From: Bimuria novae-zelandiae CBS 107.79
Lineage: Eukaryota > Ascomycota > Dothideomycetes > Pleosporales > Didymosphaeriaceae
NCBI GenBank assembly: GCA_010015655.1
Contig: ML976689.1
Span: 552,294 to 616,293, forward strand
DNA: 64,000 nt
Direction: 5' to 3'
The first letter of the stretch is position 1; each line of letters starts with the position of its first letter. Positions 11,596 through 24,100 of the stretch are shown here, piece after piece. A program made the translations under genes and the position numbers. The notes under the pieces are model-generated. The model made no database searches. It was not told where the DNA came from and saw nothing but the letters and a program-made list of their open reading frames with translations.

Positions 11596-12550
11596 ATGTC
11601 AGATGATTACCCCGACGATAGCATATCTATAGGCTGGTAACGAGGATGCAGATAGTGCTCTCGGCGAAATTGAATCACTTTTAACAAGCGAAGAGGGCTC
11701 CGTGATATCTGAAGCCGAATATTATGTGGAAGATAGTAACCGGATGTATCACGCTAACTGGACTGGCGGCCGATATCTGCCCTCCCGAATGATAAACAAG
11801 AACAGGAGCGTCTGGAAATTCAGCACCTAGTGTTGCTCAGTACCGACGGCTTGCACAGTGCACGTATTCCAGGATGGCTGCAAAGAGTCCTTGATGTTGG
11901 AACTGGTATAGTGCAATGGGCAATTACATTTGCTGAAACATACCCTAGTGAGATGGTCACTGCGGTGGATATATCCCCCAATGTGATGCCAACAGAGATC
12001 CATCTGAACTGCAATGTCCTCGTTGAAAATGCTGAAAACGAAATGGGACTAGAAAACAATTAATTTGACTATATTCATGTGCGCCTTCTCCATGGACTAC
12101 GCGATCCGCGTCAGTTTATTCGGCACGCTTTCGAAGCTCTTGTGCCTGAAGGTACATTGAGATCAAGGAGTTCGAGTTCCCACTAGAATTCCACGACCCG
12201 AAAAAGGCAAGTGGGTCAGTATTGGAATTGGGCATCGATCTTACTATTGTGGATAAGATTTCGGCGATGCTTAAAGACAGAGTCTCTGAGGTATTGAAGA
12301 GATTATCTGCGTTTGGCCTCTTGGTACATGACCTAAGAGGAAGAGAAGGGAGAGGTTGGGTACACAGCTGTAGGAATACTGGTTCGAGACTCTGCCAGAG
12401 TTTGCGTGGATGACATTCAGAGAAATGAACTGGCACAAAGAGGAAACTCAGTGTCTACTTGCTAAGGCAAGAATTGAGAGCTGCAGCAAAGAGGTCCGGG
12501 CCTCAATGCCTGTTCGCACTAATTGGGCTAAAAAGCCATACCTTGAATGA
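11596..12550 (+). pseudogene. LaeA-like SAM-dependent methyltransferase pseudogene
   Basis: Frame-shifted pieces line up with the fungal LaeA/TAM-type class I methyltransferases. An acidic N-terminus with EIESLLTSEEGSVISEAE leads to YHANWTGGRYL. After a frame change near 11785 comes PNDKQEQERLEIQH. Motif I is VLDVGTGIVQWAITFAETYP, where the family usually has GTGTGIWA. Next come VDISP and, after a stop at 12061, FDYIHVRLLHGL. A further frame change near 12155 gives EIKEFEFPLEF, and the end reads NWAKKPYLE-stop. At least four lesions (shifts near 11635, 11785 and 12155 plus the nonsense codon) rule out a functional product. Damage is mainly by indels, unlike the RIP damage of the neighbouring repeats. 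Confidence 0.75.
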
Positions 12551-12944
12551 TGAAGTATTTATCTATCCATCAATAATTGTCTCTATCATGCTAACCCCCC
12601 TTTAGCTACTCCGTAGTCCTGTTTCAGCCCCATATACTTCTTCCAACCCACTGTAATCAGACTCCTGCCGATACATTACTTTCTCTTCAAGCCTGGGAGG
12701 CGTTGATGGATTAGGTTGTAATGGAAAGAGTGTAGTAGTGTAGCAAGATCATTCATTGCATTCTCCAATCTCTTGACTACCGAGCTTTAGAAGCGAAAGT
12801 CATTCATTTGCTATGGTCTTACCTTATATGATTGTGCTTTGTGGGGGCGTTGTATTGCTCGCCATACCGCGAGGAGAAAAATTATGAGTACACCAAGCCT
12901 ACCCGTGAGACGAGAGGCGCAGACATTATTCCATTCCAACAAAC
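12551..12944. other. Intergenic, nothing recognised
   Basis: About 390 bp between two facing pseudogenes. No frame, repeat or RNA gene was recognised; both 3' flanks lie here. Confidence 0.5.
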
Positions 12945-14788
12945 TCAAACAATGGCTTTAATCAGCTTCCTCCGCCCTCCGCGGGTGGTCCTTTCGGGCT
13001 TGTCATCGTCTGAAAAATTACCTGCATCTCTGTCCTCTTCCCAATACTGTTCCCAGTGATCAAGCCGTCCAGGGGGGCCTGACACGTTAGGATTAGCTTC
13101 ATAAAACTCACGAAGCTTCCATGGGCTATTCTTGATGTTAGATGCGTTGTACCATTCTGGATCTGCCTCGTATCACAGCCATCGGACACGATACTGCAAA
13201 ATCCCCCAACGAAGACGGACTGTCAGAATCTGTTCCATCTTGTATTCGGTATCGTCATTTACACTATTGTGGTCGATCTCTACACTCACTAGACCTTGCA
13301 GTTCCTCGGAGTTAGTATAGCTGGTGTTGGCATCATTTGTGGCACTGTCGCTGCTATTGGGCCAGTGTGTTCGCCGTCCTGTGCCTCAGCAACATCGATA
13401 CGCGGTCGTACTTCTGAAGGAGGTTTTGAAGGACGAAGGGAGGGGTAGCATTCTCGTTGCGTCGGAGAGTGCACGACATCGACCGCTCCTTTGATATTTC
13501 GTTCGATGCGCCATTATGACGCTTGCCGGCCTCAGCATTGACAGAAGCATTGCGTTTCCGTTTTCAATCGAAGATTTCACCGCCCATCCTGCGGTCCTGA
13601 CTACGATCGTCATTTTTATCGTCGTCGCTCTTGCTGTCGCCACTGCTTCGACTGCTTCGACTGCTTCGACTAGTTTCAGAGTCGCCTTACCCCTGTTAGA
13701 TATGAAGATGCACTTGCAATTTTGGGCGCTTATCTTCATCACTCGTCTGCTCAAAGCTTAGCGGTTGCTGTACATCGACCATCGAGTCCTGCATTGCATG
13801 ACTGTGAGCTTTTTGCAGTCGCTGGTCGCTGGACGAGATTCTGGTATCCATCATGAACAATGGATCGTCGTGAGGCATTGTATTCTCTGCCTGCGTATTG
13901 CTGCTTGAGGGCGAGAGTGACGGGCTTCCAGCGGATGCAGACTGGGTGAAAATGCAAGCGTCTTGCAAAACCTTGCTACTCCTTGGTCCTTGCGAGCGGC
14001 GGCTGCCCTGGTCTCCACGTTCGAAGTCATCGCAGCTCTCGTCATCTACACCCGAAAGCGCCATCTCAGTTCTATTCGTTCGCATCTTGTGCAAGCGACT
14101 TGCTTACCCATATTTGTCAAGTCGATGACTTCGCTTCTATTCAGCGTTGGTGCGGGATCAACCAGCGTATTCCTGCATTCGCGCCTAGCTTTTGCGAGCG
14201 ACAAACATCCCCCTTATCATCACCAGCCATCGATAGTAAGTGATGATCGTCAATGCCTGATGCAATCTCTGCGCAATGTTAGACTCTTCATAGGTAAGTA
14301 TACTGATTTGAGCGGCTCACTTGCCTTGGCTGCCATGCTCGGTAGGACCTTCATGTGGGGTCTCATCCGTCCTGATATCTCCGGCAGAACCGTCTTGCTC
14401 GTGGTGGACGCTTTTCCCTCGGTGACTAAGAGACCAATCGTCATCGCGTTTGGCAAGACCACGCCGGTCATCACTATGCACGCGATCGCTACGATTGCAA
14501 ATCTCATCGTTTGATGCATTATCTAGGGCCAAGTTAGCTAGAAGGGAAGGCTACTCTGACTGAGACGAATTTCCATCGACTTCAAGACTGCTTACCCGAA
14601 CATAACATGCAATCGATTTCGATAGGCTGGCTTTCAGGAATGTCGGTGATACGCAGGGCTCTGCCATCACTAGACAGTGTGTACATATTTTGTGTGCTCT
14701 GGAAAGCTGGCTCGGCCTCATGCCATTTTTTATGGACGAATTGAGACCCGAACGGAATGTGAGAATAAGGTGGGATGATCGATCCCAC
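12945..14788 (-). pseudogene. Chromodomain protein gene, probably broken
   Basis: The first exon starts at ATG 14788 (MGSIIPPYSHIPFG...) and is followed by a good intron at 14595-14523 (GTAAGC...CTAAC...CCCTAG). It then continues in frame with DNASNDEICNRSD and a charged, low-complexity region. Later pieces in other frames include RSEVIDLTN, an apparent intron GTAAGC...GTGTAG near 14110-14050, and a Ser/Arg/Asp-rich stretch. The C-terminus contains a chromodomain at about 13255-13060: EYKMEQILTVRLRWGILQYR, RVRWL, then DPEWYNASNIKNSPWKLREF, followed by the conserved GPPGRLDHWEQYWEEDRD tail. An in-frame TGA interrupts the chromodomain between RWL and YEADPEW, and another lies in the basic KRKRN region. 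Not all introns could be placed, so residual function is not strictly excluded. Such chromodomains read methylated histone tails. Confidence 0.6.
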
Positions 14789-16130
14789 TGTTGCTGTCAG
14801 TGATCTAAAGAGCTTTGCTGGGTCGAAGAAGGGGGAGCTGGAATAGATTAAGTAGGCAACGGCTTCCGCGGTTATTTGGCAATTCAGCGACCGAAGGGTC
14901 CAATCTGCGCGACCTAGACTCGCTAGTAGACAGGAGTTGGAACTCTATGCGAAACGATAGTCGCGACGCCATGAAACGCTAGGTCGGGGCGGATCCGATG
15001 GCGAGGGCGGTGCAACTAATCCATGGAGCCCCCATTCTTCCCAGGCAAGAATATTGGTAAAATCACCCCTGATGTTCGTAGCAGGTACGAAGTGCTGCCA
15101 CCAGATCTGTGTGAAGTAGGACTGTTCACAAGTTCCAGCTGGTCTTCCTGTCCAAGGTCGCTCCACCTTCATGCAAGTAGAGATCATTCCGTGTGCGCAT
15201 TTCCCAGTAAATCGGCCAGGACGGTCGTCACACAGTCACCCCCTCGGCGACGCCGAAACCCACGCTTGGATTTGAACCGTATTCAATGCTCCTTATGAAG
15301 CTAGCCCAGCATTGCAATGACGTTGGCATATGAACATAACCCTTTCGTGCCCGAGAGGCCGCTCTAGTCCTTCGACTTCAATGAGCTGAAGCGCCGGAAT
15401 GTAACCTTGCCGTGTCATAGATCATCATGGCCCCCGTAGATCCAATCATCAGGCACTGCTATTGGAGCTGGAGCATAGCTTGACCGCTAATTGCTTATTC
15501 AAGTTGCGGGTCGTAATCTACCGTAATTGTTTAGCGTGATCTTCCACATGAACTGGACAGCTCGAGACCAATTATTTCTCGGGACAAGCTGCTCCCGCGA
15601 GATTTCCGGGCGTCCAGCTGATGCTCGTTCCGGGCCTGGTCCTCGTGCTTAAACACTAGTAAAGCGAAAATGAGCTTGGAGCCCTAAAGCGAAGGCGGCT
15701 CTCTCGAAAGATGCGAGATGGGTCGCGAGCGGGATGCAGTTATGTTGACTCTCTCTGCTTTGCTCCGGCAAAAGCCCCAAAATCAAAAGATGCAGTTCCA
15801 GTCGAGGCGGTAGAAGAGCTCGCCGCTCGATCTAAGGAAGTCGGACCATGCATAGTGACCTGATCTGATCGAGGGCAGGCGGGATCCGAGGGGAAGCAGC
15901 CGGGCAACGAAAGATAATTGCCTCACAACAGCGTCTGAGCAGCCAATGAGAGTGAAGGGGTGTCGGGGAGAATGGGACCATGAAATCATGTAGAGTAAAA
16001 GGGCGAGTATAGCGGGCTTATATGCGATGAGGACGGTGCACGGGCCATATAAAAGCGGCGAGATGCCAAGCGAGCCTCCATTTCCCACTTAGGAAACCTC
16101 CATTTCCGGATGCGGTTCCACCATCACCTA
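14789..16130. other. Intergenic, no supported gene
   Basis: About 1.3 kb of balanced composition. Short frames on both strands have no family motif. A TATA-like ATATAAAAG lies at 16047, followed by ATG at about 16060 and a stop after ten codons, so a promoter beheaded by the adjoining TE block is possible but unproven. Composition turns TA-rich at about 16130. Confidence 0.45.
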
Positions 16131-17009
16131 TTATTATACGTATATTCTGCATATAAGACCTATAAGGCCTAATCATCCTATTCTAAGCTATAAAATGTAC
16201 GAAGGTACTATTCTAGCGTATAATTTTAGTATTTAGTTTACTTATTAGTTTAAAGGTAAAAAGCTAACATTAAAACGCGTTTTAAGTTTAAATAGTAGTA
16301 AAAGATATCTTAATACTTAATTTATATTATTAGACATTTATTAGATAGCATAGACTCTAAAGCTATATAACTTTACAGATCTAGATCTAAGTTAGGTTAA
16401 CGCTATCCGAGTTCATCCTTGCAGGTACGTAATAAGCTATTTTTAAATATTAGTTAATAATGACTAGAATAGCGTTATAAGCAACTCCGCTAAAGCGACT
16501 TAGGGGTAGGTAGTAACTAGAGAAGTCTATATAGTTTATAAATCTTTATTATAACCTATTAATAGTGCTCGTAATTATAAACGTAATCCGCAACGTCTTT
16601 AGCGATCTTATTTTATATATACTTATACTATACGCGCTTAGAGGTCTTATTTATACTAAAATAACTTAATAAAGATCTATTATAGTATTCTCTAATTATA
16701 GTAGACTTTTTTTCGCTGTAAGAGGCTATATTAGCTCCCTTAGGCGCTTAGCGCAGCTTTTAAAAGCTGTTTACCTTATACTATTACTATTACACTTAAA
16801 GTTTTTAAATTTTTACTTATAGCCTTAACTAGGGTACTTGGAGACTTATTATTTTTTAAGGGACTTAAATCTTTCTTTTTAAACGCTTAAATTTCTTTGA
16901 CAAGCTTTAAATTATAAATACAGTTTAATTATAATTAAGTAAATATAGTCGCAACTATAACTCCTTTAGCTATTTTTAGTATTCTGCTAAGTATATCCGC
17001 GAGAGGCTT
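16131..17009. other. TA-rich left edge of the TE nest
   Basis: Heavily RIP-like DNA without recognisable coding motifs. It may be the 5' part of the LINE that follows, since the LINE pieces otherwise total only about 5.2 kb, or a separate decayed repeat. Confidence 0.4.
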
Positions 17010-18717
17010 TATAAAGACTCAGACCACGTGGTTTCTCACCTCAGTAATCCAGAGGCCCAGCCTCTTACAAGGGGGAAAGTAGTAAATAAAAATACGGAAC
17101 ACAAAAGGGGGCGTAATAAATTTAAAAGCTAATACTTAAAAAGAATACTAGTAGTAGTACTAAAAACTGTAGAAAACCTTAAAGTAGTTAACTTAGTACT
17201 AAAAGTAAATAATTAAAAGCTTAAGACAGTAGTAAAAGATATAATTAAGAAGCTAGCTAATACTAAAATATAACTTATAGATGCTAGGACCTAATTAGTA
17301 AAACCTTTAAGCAAGTTAAAAAACTAAATAGTAGCTAATAAATTACTATTTTATATAGACGTAGCACTTACGCTACTAAGTAATTAATTTAGTAATTTAC
17401 GTATTTTCTCTAAAATATTAATACTAATAATAATAACTGATACGTCTTACTATAAGATACAAACCTCTAAAGTAAAAAAGATAAATAGATAAGAGACTTA
17501 AATAAGGAGGATTTAAAAGCTACTAAGTACGAGATTAAAATAATTAAAAGTAAAAAGAAATAGTAGGGCGTAGTAATAATAATAGACTTTAAAATACTAA
17601 AAACATTAGGATTTCTTGCAAGAGTAAGAAAGAGTTAAGAGCAGTTAAAAAATAGTATAAAAAACTACTATAAGGGGCGCAAAAATCCTCCGCGATTAAC
17701 TATACCTAGTATAAATAAATAACGCGAACTATATAGCGTTCGTAAATAAGTATAATAAAGTATAATATGGTGCTACGTAAACCTTAGGGGAGAAGAATAA
17801 AATATAAATTATAACGATAAACTAGCTAAGTAAAAAGGACTGAGGGAAGATATATAGATCTATATTTATATATATATAAAGAGAAGTAGCGAAGCGGTAT
17901 AGCTTCTCTAAGAATAATATTTTTATATTAATAAAGAATCTGCGTATACTAGGAGGTTTAAGCCATACGTATATCCTGTATAATACTATAAATATTAGTA
18001 ACTAGGATATAGGGCCTTTATATATATAGGGTAAAAAACCTGTGTAAGGTGTGTAATGCTAGTTTACTACTATAGAGAGTATTAAGCTAAAATCTTAAAA
18101 TATATACTTAATAGAGGGTCCTATAAATCCTTTTTAAAAAACTACTAAATACTACACCTTAACTATAATAAATAGACTACTCTAGATCTTCTAACTTAGC
18201 ATAAGAAAGTAAAAAATAATATAGTATAATATAATAAATAATAAGGAATTATAATAATATAGTGTGCTAGAGATTGCGGAGCTTTATATATAATAAAATA
18301 AGGGAGGTAAGCTACTCATAACCCTTATAAAATACCTAAACTAAATAAAACTTATACCAATAATATAAAAAAGGGTAAATACCTAATTTAGAGTATAATG
18401 TAAATTAGACGAGATATTAAGGCTAAGCAGGTAGCAGTAAGCTTATTAGACTGTAGAGTAGTAGTACTATAGCTCCATGACAGACACCTCTTAATCGTGT
18501 CTATGTACGTAGAGGGCACAAATGCACAAATGCTGGCAGACTCTATAAGCACGCTCCGTGCCCTAATCTAGTAACAACGGAATCGTATACGGACGCGTAC
18601 AGATGTGATACTGGTTAGCGATTTCAACCAGCACGACGCACTGTAGGGAGGAGACAATATGGTCGCACACTAAAGGGGAGAAGCAGACCCAATCATTAAC
18701 CTAATAGATATCTATTA
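17010..18717 (+). pseudogene. LINE piece 1: ORF1-like region and endonuclease N-half
   Basis: The first ~1.3 kb is RIP-damaged and would encode the nucleic-acid-binding ORF1. From about 18440 the sequence is little damaged and reads LHDRHLLIVSMYVEGTNAQM, then RTRTDVILVSDFNQHDAL. This is the exo/endonuclease/phosphatase fold with the SDFNxH active-site motif used to nick target DNA. It ends at the TATTA target-site copy 18713-18717. Confidence 0.7.
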
Positions 18718-18941
18718 TGTGGCGCACAGTCACAAAGATCAGGGAGCTCGTAAACAAAGTCTATTAAGGAGTAGAAGTTCTACTAAGACGCCTAGCTATT
18801 TATAGAGTTAGGGGGATTACGTGCTTAGCTACTTAGCTACTTAGCTACTTAGCTACTTAGCTACTTAGCTACTTAGCTACTTAGCTTAATCCTAGCTTAT
18901 ATAATTAAGTTCTAGCTAAGAGCTAGCGAGCTTTTATAATA
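18718..18941 (+). repeat. Left LTR of element C
   Basis: It begins TGTGGCGCACAGTC and ends CTTTTATAATA, which corresponds to CTTCTGCGACA in the other LTR. It contains about seven tandem CTTAGCTA octamers, against about three in the right LTR, which explains the 33-bp length difference. Confidence 0.85.
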
Positions 18942-20250
18942 TACTTTTTAACTTTTAAAGCGTAGTAAAAAAGGTTAAGTAATAAATTAAAATACAAAAG
19001 GTAGTAAACTTGCGCGTAGAGCTTAAAAGCGTCTAGTTTAGATCCCTACTATATTAGGTAATTAGTCTAGGTAACTAGTTTATACAGAGTGCTAAAAAAA
19101 GTAAATAAAAGAAAAGTAGCATACTTTTACTATAGAGCTTTAATAAATATTTAAAAATAAATGTTTACGTATAACGTGACCTGCGTAAGAATATATAAAG
19201 AAAGGTAAAAGAATAAATAAAAGTAGCGTACTTCTACTATAGAACTTTAATAAATATTTAAAAATAAATATTTACGTATAACGTAACCCGTGCGAGTACC
19301 TACGTATATAAATAAAAGAATAGGTAGCTATAAGATTATAGCGCCTAGCTAGTAAAGGCTTACTTACTTATAAACTTATTATAATTTATACTTTAATGTT
19401 CCTTAGAAAAACTAAAGAAGGGTTTACTACCTACCCTTTATACCTAAGCTTTGTTAATAATTCTTTTTAATAATTCTTTTAAATCTAGCTTTTAATTTTA
19501 CTAGTATCTTTACTTATAGGATTATTATAAAATTTATAAAAAGCTTCTCTTTAAAGTGCATACTAAGGGTAGTTATACTCTATAGGCTTCTATTAATACT
19601 AACTATTTGCTCTACATAGACACTTATAGCTCGCATTAGGAGTGCGTCCTTTAAGCGTAGTATACATGCCTACGTGCTTAGTTGTTTAGCCAAGCTACGC
19701 GAGCTAGCGAGCATATCCTTCTAGAGATAGAGTTACTACTACGCCTAGTTATAATAGGTTATTAAGCTCTCTTTAAGCCTACCTATAGTTATTTTATAAT
19801 ACTAAGTATAGGAGATCCTTTATTAGTAGCGTATCCTTTATTTTTAGGAAATTTAGAAACACAGCGTTGGCGTATGCACGGTTCCATTTAGATAGCTATT
19901 TAGTTATGTCTGTTATTCTGCCGCTCTGTGGGCGTAGGATAACCTCTCTATATGTATATTATACCTACTCCTTCTAATTATTATAACTTATAGAAAGACT
20001 ATTTTTAAGTTTTTTTAACTAGCGTCTATATTATTTACTACTTACCTAATTATAATATTATAAGCTTTAGCCTTTATAAATTAACTATAGTATAAACTTA
20101 GTTTTAGAGTGCCTAAAGCTTTATTATAAGCTAATTATAAATAGTAGACTCTAGCTTATAGCGCTTAAGCTGTTATATATAGGGCTTGCCCTTAGTATTT
20201 AAGTCTAGTAGGTCTAGAACCTAGTTATATATATTTATCTACTTAAAAGC
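18942..20250. other. Interior of element C (left part)
   Basis: 1.3 kb of TA-rich DNA without recognisable retroelement protein motifs. A roughly 90-bp block around 19130-19300 occurs twice (TTTTACTATAGAGCTTTAAT and its near copy), an imperfect internal tandem duplication. It ends with the AAAGC target-site copy of D2 at 20246-20250. Confidence 0.5.
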
Positions 20251-20411
20251 TATAATGGGCTACGCCCAGTTATTGTCTCGGATTCTTAGCCCTTAGTTAT
20301 GCAAACCCTAGAAATATAAGTTTAACGCCTAAAGCTTAACTTTAGACTTTTTATTAAATTTATAAGTATTCTATTAGTACCTTTAGCTCCTTAAGCATCT
20401 AGCTCCTTATA
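20251..20411 (+). repeat. 5' LTR of D2
   Basis: Starts TATAATGGGCTACGCC (TGTAA... before RIP) and ends CTCCTTATA (...CTTACA before RIP). It is the same length as 27658-27818 and 34143-34303. Confidence 0.85.
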
Positions 20412-20845
20412 TTAAATTTAATTACTTTTACTAGTCGCGGGACAAGTAAATTTTAAATATAATTATAAACTAAAGCTACAAAGCAGCACACAAAGTTAAA
20501 AGACTTATATAGAGAGATACTATAAATATAATACCTAGACCTACGAAGAGATAGAACCCTCCCTAGTAAGTAATTAAGAAGAAGTCCTAATAAACACTTA
20601 ACACTAGTAAGACTATCTTTACTTAATAAAGAAGTTATAAAAATAAGAATAACACTTTTTACTAAAGGTTTACGTCTTAGCGCAAATAATTATGCGCAGT
20701 AAGCTATTAACTTATAAAAAAGTAATAGCTAGGGAAATAAAAAAATAGCCTCCCTATTTATAACTAAACTCTAGGTATTAGGAGTTAATAAAAATAAAAT
20801 ATAATAATTCCTAAGTAAGGTTAAAGCACTTATTAACCTCTAAAA

Positions 20846-20933
20846 TGTAAGGGGCTAGGTGCTTAAGGAGCCAAAGGTGCTAGAAGAATACTTATAAATT
20901 TAATAAAGAGTCTAAAGTTAAGCTTTAGGCGTT
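20846..20933 (-). repeat. 3' LTR of D1, partial
   Basis: Begins TGTAAGGGGCTAGG (complement of the LTR end CCTTACA, unmutated here) and matches the other LTRs to GCTTTAGGCGTTA, then changes to unrelated sequence. About 73 bp of LTR are missing or replaced. Confidence 0.75.
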
Positions 20934-21160
20934 AGTAACGAGGTAGGCACGGTCGAACACGTGGCCTTCTCTCGCTTATAGAGGTTCCGGCTAGGCTAGG
21001 ATCAAACACTAGCGCTAGTGGCTGACCCTAGCATATCCTATATATATTATACTATACGAGTAATATTTGGCTTAAGTATTCTCGTGCGTACCTTTTGGTG
21101 CAGGTGAGGAAGTCACATAGTATTGGCTTAGTAAGCGGGGCGCTTACCTCATTACATTTA
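20934..21160. other. GC-richer anonymous segment replacing part of D1 LTR/3' region
   Basis: About 225 bp with several CpG sites (for example CACGGTCGAACACGTGG) stand out in TA-rich DNA. D2 has different sequence at the corresponding position (about 33480-34142). No ORF, tRNA or terminal repeat was recognised. It could be a capture, a small insertion or a gene-conversion patch. Confidence 0.45.
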
Positions 21161-24100
21161 TTAGCCTAGGTGTGCGTACTCGCCAACTTAATAAGCTTAG
21201 CTTTTAAAGTCTAATCTTACTACGCGCGTTAATTAAGCGCTAGTATATTAATTATATGACTTATAAACGCGTCTATTAGTAAGTGCTAGTAGGCAAGATA
21301 GTGTCCTATAAAAAGTGCTATACCTATAAGCTTACTATCTATACTAGACAAGTATACTTTAGTCTAACTTATTTTAGATAACTTTAGGGTGTGCTCTACT
21401 AACTCCTTCTCTTACCTAAATTTAGCCTACCCTTAATAAAGTTAGCTATAAAGAGTTTACTAATATTATAGTTATTAGTGCAGGCCACCTTATAAATAAG
21501 GTTTTAAAAAGTAGCTCAAAATAAAACATCTTTCTTACTAACCTTAACGCGTTCTATTCTACTTATAAGATTACTATTATTAATTACTATACCTTCTTTA
21601 AGAGTAAGACTACTACTACTTTAGGCCCTATTACTTTTTTTTTTAAATTATTTAGCTCTTAGAGCGTATCGCCGTTGCGGTTAAGAAAACTTTTAATCTT
21701 CTTTAAATTTATACTACTAACTTTAAAGCATTTTATTAATAGTGTAAAAACCCTTTTATAAGTTCTTTTTAGATAATAAAGCTATCTTTTGAGATTAATA
21801 TCGTGTAGCTCTTTAGCAAGTTCGTGGTAGTAGATAAGGGTATTATAATAAATAGTCTCTAGATAATAAATAATATCCTTACAAGAGCTAATATGCTTAC
21901 TTAAGCCTACTAGGGCTTACGCTAGTAGCTTTAGGCTATTATAATTAAGAAGTACTTAAGTAAGGAGGATAATAGCTTCCTTAACCTTGGTAGTATATTA
22001 GAGGGCAGAGAAGTAAACCTAAATATTATTAAAAAAAAATTTTACTATTTCTTTAGTAATTAAAATTTTTTTTTTGCCTAGTTGCTCTCTCCTTCTAACT
22101 TTAGTTTACTTTTAAAGCTTACTTTTTTTGTAAGGGTTATCTCTTATTACTATAAGAATTATTTAGTCTCCTTATTATCCTTAGTAGTTTTAAGGGTTTT
22201 TTAAGTTACTTTTTTAAAATTCCTTCTTAACTTCTTTCCTTAATACTTAATTTTATCTTTTAATAATATTATTCTTACCCTTATTTTAAATACCTTTATT
22301 TAGCTAGGTTCCCTAGCTTAGTAAGGCAGGCATTATAGAGCCTCCTTTAAGCTTTAGTAGAAGCTAATTTAGGAGATATTATAGTAGAATTCTATTAAAA
22401 GTTTTCTATAACAATTTTAATGTAGCTTAGTAAATTTCTCTTAATAGTTTAATATAGTAGCTTAGTTAAGGTTCCTACGAGGTTCTTAAGTTCTTTAAGA
22501 GTAGTTTTTTTACTATACTAGGTATTCTACCCTTTTACCTCTATAGAACTAGCGTTTTTTATATATATTAACTATACTATACTTCTCTTCCCCCTCTTTT
22601 ATTATAATTGCTTCGGGCTGGGCGTTATTAGTAGTTTAGCTAGGGAGAGGGTTTAATAAGGCTAACTTTAGCCTATCTACGTAGAACCTTAGGTATATAT
22701 TTAGCGGGACGTTTAGTTCTACTACGTAAGAGTTTATTACTTTCCTTATAGTAAACTTTCCTTGCTTCTAGTTAAGCTTTTTACTTAAATATTAGTTTTA
22801 AAGGTAGTTTTTATACTTTAGCTACACCTTATCTCCTTTCTTTAAAATTAAAGTATTTTTATGTTAATAGTTCGCTAAGCGCTCTTATTCTTATTAGGCT
22901 ATTATTATTTTTATCTAGGCAAAGTTAAAAACATCCTTTAACTTTTTTATTATTACCTTTATAGCCTTCTTTACGTTAGTTTTAAGCTTTAAGGCTAATC
23001 TTCGTGCCTTAAAGTTCTTAACTAGTTTAACGTTTTAGCTATAAGAAAAAAAAATAAGCTAACTCTTATTAATATAGCTTTTCGCCCTTTAATAGCTATC
23101 TAGGCTATAGGAAGCTCCTTTATCTAATTATCTTATTACTAGTTATAGTACGCCTAGAGTTAGGCTTTAAAAATAGAGTTTATTTATTCTATTTACCTCT
23201 CTGTCTCTAGGTGCTTTACTATAGATATTCTTTAGTCGATACCTGCTTATTTATAGAGTGTAGTCTAAAATTCGCTCACGAATTGTCCCCCGCGGTCTAA
23301 TATAATAGAGGAAGGGAAGAAGTAGTCTACTACCTAGTTTTAAAAAGACGCTATTATAACTATAGGTATATTAAAATTTAGGAGACTAACATACTTAGGG
23401 TCCTTACTAAGTTTATATATAATTATTATAATATTCGTGCAGCTATCGCTCTTAGGTAGGGTAATAATAAAGTCTATTATAATATTCTTCTATCCTTATT
23501 TAAGTAGTAATAAGGGCTTTAGCAGGCCCTATTTTACTTTTCTTTATAATTTAGTTCTTTTATAAATATTATAGTTCTTAATATACTGCCTTACCTAGTT
23601 AGACATCCTTAGAAAGAAGTAGTCTTAAGTAAGGATTTTATAAGTGTTTTCTTATTTTAAGTAATTTAAAGCTAGGGAACTATGCGTAACTACTATTAGC
23701 TTTATTTATAAAAGTTTTAATTTTAGTACTTATTATCTTAACTTATAGCGTAGGTACCCTTAGTTATCTATACTATATTCTAAAATACTTATAGATAACT
23801 TCCACCTAGGTTTAAACTTCCTAAGTCTATTCTAAATATAGGCTTTTATCTTACTATACGCGCTATCTTTATCGCGTTCTACCTCTTACTATATAGTATT
23901 AAAGTCTAGTTCGCGTTGCTTAGCAGGGCTATTGCCTCCTTAAAGGGTTAATATAGGTAGTTTAAGGCGTGTTAGGTAAGCGAGCACTAGGTTCTTATTT
24001 ATTTTAGTATAGTTAGGTTCCTTTATAGTAGTAGGTGTTTAAAGGATAAAAGATTTTAAGCTATTTTTTTTAGTAGTTTCCTAAAAAAGGGTAAAATACT

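Noticed and set aside
13963..14514. 183-codon plus-strand frame with hydrophobic stretches
   Set aside because: Antisense to the chromodomain gene, whose splice sites and domain give a better explanation.
15783..16088. 101-codon minus-strand frame near the TE border
   Set aside because: No motif and no splice or conservation evidence; a TATA-like box on the other strand suggests flanking regulatory DNA instead.
18840..18900. Possible CRISPR-like direct repeats (CTTAGCTA array)
   Set aside because: Contiguous 8-bp tandem repeats without spacers, located in an LTR of a eukaryotic element.
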